Position numbers and translations under genes: made by a program
The notes under the pieces: generated by a model
Told to the model about the DNA's origin: nothing
The model's database searches: none
The model's input: the letters and a program-made list of their open reading frames with translations, nothing else
Shown here: positions 25,890 through 34,092 of the stretch, in pieces
Numbering within the stretch: position 1 is the stretch's first letter
Layout of the letters: each line of letters opens with the position of its first letter
Assembly (NCBI GenBank): GCA_017995075.1
Contig: JAGOJO010000019.1
Span: forward strand, 1-37,883
Length of the DNA stretch: 37,883 bases
Source of the DNA: Bacteroidia bacterium
Lineage (GTDB): Bacteria; Bacteroidota; Bacteroidia; AKYH767-A; OLB10
Reading direction: 5' to 3'

Positions 25890-26300
25890 ATGCAATACTG
25901 GCTGATCAAGTCAGAACCCTTCAAGTACCCTTGGGAACAGTTCGTCAAAGACGGCATTACCTTTTGGGACGGTGTTCGCAATTATCAGGCTCGCAACAAT
26001 CTGCGCAGCATGAAGAAAGGCGATCTTGCTCTGTTCTATCACAGCAACGAAGGAATGGAAGTAGTTGGCATCGCCAAAGTTGCAAAGGAAGCATACCAGG
26101 ATCCCACCACGGAGGACAGTAACTGGGTGGCCGTTGACTTCAAGCCACATAAGCGCCTGAAAAACCCGGTTCCACTGGCTGCCATCAAAGCGGAGGCACG
26201 ATTAAAAAACATAGAAATGCTTCGCCTCAACCGCTTATCGGTGGTGAGTATTAAACCTGAAGAGTTTGACGTCATTCTCGAAATGAGTCAGACGAAATAA
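25890..26300 (+). CDS. EVE domain protein
   Basis: I chose the ATG at 25890 (MQYWLIKSEP, 136 residues), because EVE proteins normally begin with this strand; a TTG at 25851 would add 13 unrelated residues. YWLIKSEP, TFWDGVRNYQARNNLR, GDLALFYHSN and DPTTEDSNWVAVDF are the family signature motifs. The EVE fold belongs to the PUA-like group, and related domains bind modified bases in DNA or RNA, so a nucleic-acid-binding role is likely but the ligand is open. The next gene starts 39 bases later. Confidence 0.9.
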   Translation: MQYWLIKSEPFKYPWEQFVKDGITFWDGVRNYQARNNLRSMKKGDLALFYHSNEGMEVVGIAKVAKEAYQDPTTEDSNWVAVDFKPHKRLKNPVPLAAIKAEARLKNIEMLRLNRLSVVSIKPEEFDVILEMSQTK

Positions 26301-26339
26301 AAAAGTATCTAACGTTACCGAATATCCGAACCTACAACC

Positions 26340-28652
26340 TTGAAACAGCCTATCCGACTTCTGCAGCTCTCCTTACTGTTACTTTTATTTCCACTGGCCC
26401 TTCTGGCACAACAGAAAGGAACAGTACGAGGCTTCATCTACGACAAACAAAACGGAGAACCCGTTCTCTTCACACCTGTTTTCCTGAAAGGTACGCAGCT
26501 AGGATCACTCACTGATGTAAATGGCTTCTATTCCATTTCCGATGTACCGGTAGGGAATTATGAACTCATGGTGAGTACCATCGGATTTGACACACTGGTA
26601 GTGCCTATCACCATTCTCGCGAACCAGGTAATTTCAAAACAGCTTTATGTCACCAAAACGACCGTGAATCTGAAAGCGGTAGAAGTAAGTGCCGAAAGAG
26701 AAGCACAGAAAACTGAAGTAAGAACATCTGTTACGAAGATCACCCCCAAAGAAATCCGTTCAGTACCTTCAGTAGGCGGAGAACCTGATCTCGCCCAATA
26801 TCTCCAGGTATTACCAGGTGTAGTATTCAGCGGTGACCAGGGCGGACAACTTTACATCCGCGGAGGTACACCCATCATGAACAAAGTATTGCTTGATGGA
26901 ATGATTGTATACAATCCATTTCACAGCATCGGTTTATTCTCTGTATTCGATACTGATGTAATGCGCAACGCTGAAATTTACACCGGAGGATTCCCGGCAG
27001 ATTATGGCGACCGCATATCCTCTGTAATGGATATCACCACCCGCGACGGAAACAAACGTCGTTACGGCGGAAAGATCAGTGCCACTACGTTCTCCAGCAA
27101 ATTAATTTTTGAAGGTCCCATCAAAAAACAAAAGGAAAACGGAGGTGGAAGCAGTTCATTCCTGCTCAGCTACAAAAACTCTTATCTTGATCAAAGCTCC
27201 AAAGCATTGTACAGCTATATTGACGAAGATGGATTACCATTTAACTTCCAGGATTTTTATGGAAAGGTATCTCTCAACGGAGAAAACGGATCGAAACTTA
27301 ATCTCTTCGGGTTCGACTTCAGCGACAACGCCACCTTCCGCGATGTTACAGATATCAACTGGAAATCTACCGGATTCGGATCCAACTTCATTCTCGTTCC
27401 AAAAGGATCGAACACACTTGTAGACGGAGTATTTTCTTACTCACAATACAAAACCAAACAAACAGAAGCAGGCGGATTACCACGCAGCAGCGCCATCAAC
27501 GGATTCAATTTCGGATTCAACTTCACCAGCTTCATCAAAAAGGACGAATTAAAAATCGGTCTCGAAGTACTGGGATTCCGTACGGAGCTATACCAGAACT
27601 CCATCACCGGCATCACCTACGAACAAGTAGAAAACACTACTGAGTTCGGTTCGTTCATCCGTTACCGTATATCCAGAGATAAATTTGTAATTGAACCAAG
27701 TATGCGATTACAGTATTTTGCTTCCCTCTCTGAATTCTCACCTGAGCCACGTATTGGAATCAAGATAAACGCCTTCGAAAAAGTTCGCTTCAAACTGGCA
27801 GGAGGTATGTACGCACAGAACCTCATCAGCGCTGTATCTGACCGTGACATCGTGAACTTGTTTTACGGTTTCCTTAGCGGACCTGAGAGTCTGCCGGCTG
27901 AGTTCGACGGAGAAACAGTTGAAACCCGATTACAGAAAGCACGTGATATCATCTTCGGAACAGAGATTGATGTCACCAAGCATTTTGATGTAAACATTGA
28001 ATTCTTCTACAAAAAATTCGTCCAGCTTTCCAACATCAACCGCGACAAAGTATATCCGGATAATGGAATTTATGCTGACAAACCTGATTACCTCAAGAAG
28101 GATTTCATTATTGAAGAAGGAAAATCATATGGAGCCGACATCGTGTTGAAATATGAATTCAAGCGACTTTACCTCTGGGCCGTATACTCCCTCACTTTTG
28201 TAGATCGATACGATGGAATCCGTACCTATAATCCACACTTCGACCGACGCCACAACGTCAACCTCGTTGGATCTTACACCTTCGGTAAAAAGCTCGACTG
28301 GGAATTCAACGCACGCTGGAACTTCGGTTCCGGATTCCCTTTCAGCGGAACACAAGGCTTCTATGAATACCTCAATTTCAGTGGCGGCCTCTACTCCGAC
28401 CCTATCACAGATAACGGACAGCTGGACTATATCCTCGGGCCACTCAATGAAAAACGACTACCCACCTATCATCGTCTCGACTTCAGCCTGAAGAAAACCT
28501 TTGTGCTCAGTAAAAACTCCAATCTGGAAGTCACTGCCAGCGCCATCAACATCTACAACCGCGAAAACATCTTCTACATTGATCGTATTCGCGACCAGCG
28601 CGTCAATCAGCTTCCCTTCCTGCCATCGTTAGGAGCTAGCATGACATTTTAA
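26340..28652 (+). CDS. TonB-dependent receptor with carboxypeptidase-regulatory-like domain
   Basis: A 770-residue outer-membrane receptor. The frame begins with TTG at 26340: no in-frame ATG lies between it and the upstream stop at 26310-26312, and the signal peptide follows directly (KQPIRLLQLSLLLLL, cleavage near LLAQ at residue 24). Residues 25-110 are a CarboxypepD_reg-like Ig domain (GTVRGFIYD, TDVNGFYSISDVPVGNYEL). Residues 125-235 are the plug (LAQYLQVLPGVVF, IRGGTPIMNKVLLDGMIVYNP), and the rest is the 22-strand barrel, ending in F. No SusD gene is adjacent, so glycan uptake should not be assumed. It may import siderophores or other ligands. Confidence 0.9.
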   Translation: MKQPIRLLQLSLLLLLFPLALLAQQKGTVRGFIYDKQNGEPVLFTPVFLKGTQLGSLTDVNGFYSISDVPVGNYELMVSTIGFDTLVVPITILANQVISKQLYVTKTTVNLKAVEVSAEREAQKTEVRTSVTKITPKEIRSVPSVGGEPDLAQYLQVLPGVVFSGDQGGQLYIRGGTPIMNKVLLDGMIVYNPFHSIGLFSVFDTDVMRNAEIYTGGFPADYGDRISSVMDITTRDGNKRRYGGKISATTFSSKLIFEGPIKKQKENGGGSSSFLLSYKNSYLDQSSKALYSYIDEDGLPFNFQDFYGKVSLNGENGSKLNLFGFDFSDNATFRDVTDINWKSTGFGSNFILVPKGSNTLVDGVFSYSQYKTKQTEAGGLPRSSAINGFNFGFNFTSFIKKDELKIGLEVLGFRTELYQNSITGITYEQVENTTEFGSFIRYRISRDKFVIEPSMRLQYFASLSEFSPEPRIGIKINAFEKVRFKLAGGMYAQNLISAVSDRDIVNLFYGFLSGPESLPAEFDGETVETRLQKARDIIFGTEIDVTKHFDVNIEFFYKKFVQLSNINRDKVYPDNGIYADKPDYLKKDFIIEEGKSYGADIVLKYEFKRLYLWAVYSLTFVDRYDGIRTYNPHFDRRHNVNLVGSYTFGKKLDWEFNARWNFGSGFPFSGTQGFYEYLNFSGGLYSDPITDNGQLDYILGPLNEKRLPTYHRLDFSLKKTFVLSKNSNLEVTASAINIYNRENIFYIDRIRDQRVNQLPFLPSLGASMTF

Positions 28653-28691
28653 TAGTGAACATATGATGGCTTTGTGTACTTTTATAGAGCC

Positions 28692-30113
28692 ATGACCAAA
28701 CAAACGGCCCAACGATCCAATCTCCAGTTTAACTGGCTGGTGATTTTATTGCTCTTGCCGCTCACCTTTGCGGTTTGTTTGTGGCAACATTTCAACGGAC
28801 TCTACGGTCAAGAACCGCACGAGATCCAGCGATACATGCAGAATCTGTTTGCCTTTCTCACGGGAGGTCCGGCACCTGCAGCACAAACCATTCCTGTAAT
28901 TTATCCACTCGCGGGCTCCATATTCAATCTTTTCATTCCGACGTTATACACACTTCAATTTGTCAACTTGGTCGCCTCTGGGTTCTGCTACATCAGTTTT
29001 TGCAGATTACTCAATCTCATGTATCCGGAAGGAACTCAACGACAACGATTCGCCTTCCTGATATTATTTCTAAGTCCCTTCTATTTCAGAGCCGCTGTAT
29101 CAGGATTAGCCGATATGCTCAGCATGGCCTTTGTAGTGAGCTCCCTCCTCGAATGCTACCGGTGGAACAAAACGAAGAGCAGCACATCCCTCATCCTCGC
29201 ACTGGGAACAGGATTGCTCGCACTACAAACACGCTACTCCACCGGACTATTATTAATTCCACTGCTGCCGATGTTATGGACAGCCATGCGCAGCCGCTTA
29301 TCTCTTTTTCTCATCCTCATCTTCACTATCCTCATCACCTTAACGCCAAGTATCTTTTTAAAAGGCCAGGACGGACTCGACTTTCTCCTTCACCCATGGT
29401 TATTTGACTGGTCGCCCCTCAATCTGTTCAGAAGCGCCTTTGATGCAGCAGGGAATAAAGTCAGCTACAGCTTACCCAACGCCCTTTACCTCTTCAGCTT
29501 ATTGTTACATCCCGGATTCTGCATCATCGGAATTGTTTTCATCATTTACAGCATCAGCACACGCGTAGCACTACCTTTCAACTGGAACATCGGACTCGGG
29601 TTATTTCTACTATTCATTGGAGGTTTACCAGTACAGGACTTACGACTTCTTCTACCCGCCTTCCCCATTGCATTACTGGCACTTTATCCGGCCTACGAAA
29701 AACTCATCTACAAACTCCCTTCCCGTAACCAACGCGTAATTGCGTATATACTAGCCGTTATAGTACAGGTTGGATTATCGGTCAGGGTTTTAAAACCGGT
29801 TTACATTTATCAACAGGAAGAATATCAAATTGCAGAAGCACTTAAAAAACTACCTGCCGGCACACTCAACACTTTCGCCATTGATGGTGCACTGAGAACT
29901 TACAACGTTCCGCAAGAGATTGTAAACATGTGGAGCACTGCTAGTCCATTATTCAATGCCGGCGACCTCCTGCTTTACAACCCGCAACGTTTCAACAGCC
30001 AGTATCCCGAATCAGAACCCGTAAAAACTTTCCAACGACTACGCAGAACGGGACGACTCATGTTTGTAGCTTCCTACAACAATGGATGGGAGCTATACCG
30101 GATAAAAAACTAG
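28692..30113 (+). CDS. Multi-pass membrane protein, possible GT-C glycosyltransferase
   Basis: I chose the ATG at 28692 (MTKQTAQRSNLQF, 473 residues); a GTG at 28674 would add six residues. About ten to twelve hydrophobic segments run from residue 18 to 380, followed by a soluble C-terminal part of about 90 residues. The first large loop carries GQEPHEIQRYMQN, which fits the acidic-loop position of GT-C enzymes, but no conserved family motif is certain. I would call it a membrane protein of unknown function with a GT-C-like layout. The following gene is another polytopic protein 62 bases on, so the two may act together in envelope glycan assembly. Confidence 0.6.
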   Translation: MTKQTAQRSNLQFNWLVILLLLPLTFAVCLWQHFNGLYGQEPHEIQRYMQNLFAFLTGGPAPAAQTIPVIYPLAGSIFNLFIPTLYTLQFVNLVASGFCYISFCRLLNLMYPEGTQRQRFAFLILFLSPFYFRAAVSGLADMLSMAFVVSSLLECYRWNKTKSSTSLILALGTGLLALQTRYSTGLLLIPLLPMLWTAMRSRLSLFLILIFTILITLTPSIFLKGQDGLDFLLHPWLFDWSPLNLFRSAFDAAGNKVSYSLPNALYLFSLLLHPGFCIIGIVFIIYSISTRVALPFNWNIGLGLFLLFIGGLPVQDLRLLLPAFPIALLALYPAYEKLIYKLPSRNQRVIAYILAVIVQVGLSVRVLKPVYIYQQEEYQIAEALKKLPAGTLNTFAIDGALRTYNVPQEIVNMWSTASPLFNAGDLLLYNPQRFNSQYPESEPVKTFQRLRRTGRLMFVASYNNGWELYRIKN

Positions 30114-30175
30114 AGATAAAGCACCCATTTCCCGAGGTGAAACAAATTCTCCATCCAGCCGTATAAACGGGGTTG

Positions 30176-31351
30176 ATGGATCGCTTAAATCAATATACCA
30201 CGGCACTTATACCACAGGTTGCTTACCGCTTTTTAAAAGAAGGAAGTGATCAGGCCGGCATATTATTGATTGCATCCATACTCACTTTAAAATTTGGTGC
30301 AACAGCTACCGGACAATTCATTCCGGTCTATCTCATACTCCAGTTCATACTACAGCTTTCTCTATTTGGATTCCATACCCATGTACAGGAACATCTACAA
30401 CATGAAGGTGACAGATTCATTGTTTGGAACAATGCAGTAAAAGCACGCACAAGTATTTTATACTTAAGCATACTTACACTTCTCATCATCCGGTTCAATA
30501 GTCCGTTTGTTATACCGGCGGCTGTTTGGCTCATTGCCAGGTTCTACAATGAAATCATCTCCCTATCTGCCCGATACAATGGCAAAACGAAGGAAGCATT
30601 GTTGATCCAATGGATTTTCATTGTAGCAATTGGGGTTTGGATAAATGCAGAAAGTAATTCTTTTTCACTCACCAATTTTATCACTACAATGGCAATAGCT
30701 GAATGCGGACGTATTGCCATCCAATTGCTCTTTCGGCTCACCTACTTCAGGCTTCCGTTAATTCCACGCATTGACTTCACACAACTATACACAGCCATTC
30801 CACATTTAGGAACCCGGCTTTTGTATATCCTTCCGCTCAACATCACATTACTTGCTGCAATCCTCTTTCTTCCCTCCGGACAGCTAACAATCTACACACT
30901 TGAAATCTGCTTCCTCGTTTTAGGCACCTTGCCCGCTTTTGCGTTATGGTCGACAGAGAGATACAGGCCCAATGCGCTCAGCACAGATGCCGTTGTCATT
31001 AGCAGTCTACGGCTCACCATGCCCGGAACGATTATTTCTGTCCTGTGGATTTTAAGCACCCACTTTCTCATCAACATCATCACCGGAAGAGAAACAGAGC
31101 CCTGGGTCATCGTACCGCAATTCATCATATTACTCACGGTCTACTATCAACTCCCGTGGCTTTCCGCATTTCAACGGTTAAAAGAAACATCTACACTCCG
31201 AGTACTTCTATCCATCACCCTTTTCATTGAGTTAACACTCTCCATAGTGCTGCTCTCCCAAGGCGAAGTACTAACAAATTACATGGCGATTTCCGGACTT
31301 CTTTTTCTCAATACCATTGCCATACGGCTATTAGCGAATAAAATTTTGTAA
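30176..31351 (+). CDS. Polytopic membrane protein, flippase-like
   Basis: A 391-residue protein that is hydrophobic nearly throughout, with about ten to twelve membrane segments. The start has overlapping TTG and ATG at 30173-30178; I chose the ATG. The segment FGATATGQFIPVYLILQFI near residue 40 and the regular TM spacing recall polysaccharide flippases of the MOP superfamily (Wzx-like), but no diagnostic motif is present, so the call is tentative. It follows the GT-C-like gene on the same strand, a neighbourhood typical of envelope glycan genes. No genes for sugar nucleotides are nearby. Confidence 0.5.
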   Translation: MDRLNQYTTALIPQVAYRFLKEGSDQAGILLIASILTLKFGATATGQFIPVYLILQFILQLSLFGFHTHVQEHLQHEGDRFIVWNNAVKARTSILYLSILTLLIIRFNSPFVIPAAVWLIARFYNEIISLSARYNGKTKEALLIQWIFIVAIGVWINAESNSFSLTNFITTMAIAECGRIAIQLLFRLTYFRLPLIPRIDFTQLYTAIPHLGTRLLYILPLNITLLAAILFLPSGQLTIYTLEICFLVLGTLPAFALWSTERYRPNALSTDAVVISSLRLTMPGTIISVLWILSTHFLINIITGRETEPWVIVPQFIILLTVYYQLPWLSAFQRLKETSTLRVLLSITLFIELTLSIVLLSQGEVLTNYMAISGLLFLNTIAIRLLANKIL

Positions 31352-31454
31352 TCGCTGTATTGCAAACGAATCAAATCAACAAGATTTACTGCAAGCAACA
31401 ATACAGCGTAACCCGTACCTGAACATCGACGAATGCAACAGGATCCGGAAGCGC

Positions 31455-31480
31455 AATAAAAAACCCCGCCGAAGCGGGGT
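31455..31480 (-). terminator. Intrinsic terminator of type III glutamine synthetase
   Basis: ACCCCGC (31463-31469) and GCGGGGT (31474-31480) pair across CGAA. On the minus strand the stem is followed by a run of T residues (TTTTTTATTG), so it serves the minus-strand gene ending at 31515. Confidence 0.88.
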
Positions 31481-31514
31481 CTGTGTTACAATGAAGAAAC
31501 TAACCTAACCGTTC

Positions 31515-33707
31515 TTAACGAATTGTAACCATTTCTCTATATTTAGGAAGAGGCCAGCTCTCATCATCCACGATGAGTTCCAGCTTATCCACATGATAAC
31601 GCAAGGTATCAAAATGCGCTTTCACTTTATCGCAATAAGCAATTGCTTTCGTACGCACATTCGTGATTCCATTTGCCTTTTTACGCGCCTCAATCATATC
31701 ATCCACATTCTTTTTGATAATAGTGATATGGCTGCTGATCTCCTTGATCAATTCCAGTTGAGCAGCATAAGTATCTTTCGGCAAACCGATATCTTTCAGA
31801 CCTTCTACGTTCTCCACCAATAGAGTTTGGTATTTAATAGCAGCTGGGAGGATATGGTTAATCGCCAGGCTACCCATCACACGAGACTCAATCTGAATTT
31901 TCTTGATATATGTCTCCAGCATGATTTCATGACGTGCTTCATTTTCACGATGAGAGAAGATATTGTTCCGCTCAAAGAGATCCATTGATTTCTTCGTTAC
32001 GAAAGCATCCAATGCAGGAGGAGTAGTAGTTACATTGCTCAAGCCACGCTTCTTCGCTTCCTTCTTCCATTCATCTCCATAACCGTTTCCTTCGAAGCGA
32101 ATTGCTTTCGACTCCACGATATATTTACGCAACACTTTCAGGATCGCCTCATCTGTCTTGGTACCTTTCTTCGCGATAGACTCCACTTCAGCATGGAATT
32201 TCTTCAACTGATCTGCCACAATCGTATTCAGGATGGTCATTGGCAGCGCAGAGTTAGCAGAAGAACCTACTGCACGGAATTCAAACTTATTTCCGGTAAA
32301 TGCAAAAGGAGAGGTACGGTTACGATCGGTATTATCGAGAAGGATCTCCGGAATTTTACCGATATTCAGTTTCAGCGCTGTTTTCTCTTCAGGCGTCATC
32401 TTTTTATCCTTCACCGCTTTCTCGATCTCATCCATCACTGCACTCAGCTGTTCACCGAGGAAGATCGACATAATAGCCGGAGGAGCTTCATTGGCACCTA
32501 AGCGATGATCATTCGAAGCAGAAGCGATAGAAGCACGCAAGAGATCTGCATGTTCAAATACGGCACGGATCGTATTAATGAAGAAGGTCAGGAACCAGAG
32601 ATTACTCTTTGGAGAGTTGCCCGGTGAAAGCAGATTCTTTCCGGTATTGGTACTAATACTCCAGTTATTGTGTTTACCGGAACCATTGATACCAGCATAA
32701 GGCTTCTCATGCAACAACACTTTAAAGTTATGACGACGTGCGATTTTATCCATCACGTCCATCAACAACTGATTGTGATCTACTGCCAGGTTGATATCTT
32801 CAAACACAGGAGCACACTCGAACTGCGAAGGTGCTACCTCGTTGTGACGTGTCTTCAATGGAATACCCAACTTCAACGACTCCACTTCCAGATCAACCAT
32901 GAACGAATTTACGCGTGCAGGAATAGAACCGAAATAGTGATCTTCCAACTGTTGACCTTTCGCAGGTTCAGCACCGAACAAAGTACGACCGGTCATTTCC
33001 AGATCAGGACGTGCATTGTACATGTCGATATCCACCAGGAAATACTCCTGCTCGATACCCAATGTAGAATAAACATTCGTCACGTTTTTATCGAAGTACT
33101 GACAAACCGGAACAGCCGCCTGATTCAATGCATGCAGGGCCTTCAATAACGGAGCTTTATAATCGAGTGTTTCACCTGTATAAGAAACGAAGATGGTAGG
33201 GATACAGAGCGTACGACCGGAAGGACTCTCCATAATGAATGCAGGAGAACTAGGATCCCATGCTGTGTAACCACGCGCTTCAAATGTATTGCGGATACCA
33301 CCACTTGGGAAAGAAGATGCATCCGGCTCTTGCTGTACCAATGCAGAGCTCGAGAACCCTTCAATAGCACGACCATCATCACTCAATTCAAAAAACGCAT
33401 CATGCTTCTCCGCAGTTGTACCTGTTAAAGGCTGGAACCAGTGCGTATAATGTGTTGCACCCATGCTCACTGCCCAGCTTTTCATTGCCGCAGCAACGAG
33501 TTCAGCCACTTTACGGTCAATACGCTGCAACGTATTGGTCGCCTCCATCACTTGTTTAAACACCTCTTTGCTGAGGTATTTGTGCATTTTTTCTTTGTCG
33601 AAGACATTCACACCGTAATAATCCGACACCTTCGCTGAAGGAGGAGTTACGACTACCGGCACGCGGTTGATACTGCTTTCAAGCGCGCGGAAACGAAGTA
33701 GAGCCAT
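31515..33707 (-). CDS. glnN: Glutamine synthetase type III
   Basis: A 730-residue GSIII enzyme, which makes glutamine from glutamate, ammonia and ATP. The length is right for GSIII (about 700-730) and far above GSI. The N-terminal region has DYYGVNVFD and MGATHYTHWFQPLTG, the metal site GIEQEYFLVD is at 217-226, HNEVAPSQFE is at 288-297, and the glutamate/ATP site HEKPYAGINGSGKHNNW is at 333-349. The C-terminal extension is helical. Upstream is a long leader with a perfect -7 element and hairpins, so regulation at that level is possible. With the receiver-GDH fusion it forms the ammonia-assimilation capacity of this segment. Confidence 0.95.
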   Translation of the reverse strand: MALLRFRALESSINRVPVVVTPPSAKVSDYYGVNVFDKEKMHKYLSKEVFKQVMEATNTLQRIDRKVAELVAAAMKSWAVSMGATHYTHWFQPLTGTTAEKHDAFFELSDDGRAIEGFSSSALVQQEPDASSFPSGGIRNTFEARGYTAWDPSSPAFIMESPSGRTLCIPTIFVSYTGETLDYKAPLLKALHALNQAAVPVCQYFDKNVTNVYSTLGIEQEYFLVDIDMYNARPDLEMTGRTLFGAEPAKGQQLEDHYFGSIPARVNSFMVDLEVESLKLGIPLKTRHNEVAPSQFECAPVFEDINLAVDHNQLLMDVMDKIARRHNFKVLLHEKPYAGINGSGKHNNWSISTNTGKNLLSPGNSPKSNLWFLTFFINTIRAVFEHADLLRASIASASNDHRLGANEAPPAIMSIFLGEQLSAVMDEIEKAVKDKKMTPEEKTALKLNIGKIPEILLDNTDRNRTSPFAFTGNKFEFRAVGSSANSALPMTILNTIVADQLKKFHAEVESIAKKGTKTDEAILKVLRKYIVESKAIRFEGNGYGDEWKKEAKKRGLSNVTTTPPALDAFVTKKSMDLFERNNIFSHRENEARHEIMLETYIKKIQIESRVMGSLAINHILPAAIKYQTLLVENVEGLKDIGLPKDTYAAQLELIKEISSHITIIKKNVDDMIEARKKANGITNVRTKAIAYCDKVKAHFDTLRYHVDKLELIVDDESWPLPKYREMVTIR

Positions 33708-33842
33708 GTTGTTTTTTATATTTTGTATTAGATGAGACCGGGTTGGTTACTGCTTTAAAATCCACAAAAGAAAACCGGAAGCCGGGACGAACCTTTTTTT
33801 TGCTTTTCCGCTGATCCGGGGTTCCTTTTGTCAATTCCGACG

Positions 33843-33874
33843 CAAATATAGGTTAGAACCAGGGGGGTGGTCAA
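33843..33874 (-). promoter_or_regulatory. Promoter of glnN
   Basis: The minus strand reads TATATTTG at 33850-33843, an 8/8 match to TAnnTTTG, with TTG at 33874-33872 in the -33 position after 21 bases. It predicts a leader of about 130 bases. Confidence 0.55.
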
Positions 33875-33900
33875 GAAAAAACCATTATTTTTTGAACAGA

Positions 33901-33919
33901 CCCCCTATTTTTTAGGGGG
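33901..33919. repeat. CCCCCTA/TAGGGGG hairpin upstream of glnN
   Basis: A perfect seven-base inverted repeat with a TTTTT loop, 27 bases upstream of the glnN -33 element. It lies on the side of the promoter where a regulator could bind. Confidence 0.6.
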
Positions 33920-33969
33920 GTACACCAAAAAAAACGACTTTTTAAGGCCTTTCTACGCAAAAAACGGGG

Positions 33970-34002
33970 GTAGGTTTCAAAAAAAATCATTTTTTAACCT
34001 AC
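33970..34002 (-). terminator. Hairpin downstream of kup, possible terminator
   Basis: GTAGGTT pairs with AACCTAC, and the A run pairs with the T run inside, with a two-base bulge. On the minus strand it lies 90 bases after the kup stop. The stem is AT-rich and no T tract follows immediately, so termination is uncertain. Confidence 0.4.
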
Positions 34003-34092
34003 TCAGCCCACTTTTTCAGCCTTTAAAACGCAAACATGCCCATCCCGACTGAATACCAGCCAGAGAACACCCATCTTCAAAACCAACTCAGA

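Larger units (their letters stand above)
33708..34092. other. Long kup-glnN intergenic region with homopolymer hairpins
   Basis: This 385-base region separates two minus-strand genes. The glnN promoter lies at 33843-33874. Between 33856 and 34002 runs of five to eight identical bases of all four kinds alternate and create three hairpins: an imperfect one around 33871-33895, CCCCCTA/TAGGGGG at 33901-33919, and GTAGGTT/AACCTAC at 33970-34002 with inner A/T runs. The last may end kup transcription. A 61-residue frame here (33867-34052) is an artefact of the homopolymers. Confidence 0.7.

Noticed and set aside
26340-28652. SusC/SusD glycan-uptake locus
   Set aside because: The receptor has the carboxypeptidase-regulatory-like domain, but no SusD gene or glycoside hydrolase adjoins it.
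28677-28684. TACTTTTA as a promoter for the GT-C-like gene
   Set aside because: It is only a 7/8 match and lies eight bases before the ATG, which would make the transcript leaderless; no -33 element is present.
33867-34052. A 61-residue Lys/Phe-rich open frame before kup
   Set aside because: The composition comes from A and T runs in the intergenic region, and the frame overlaps the glnN promoter.
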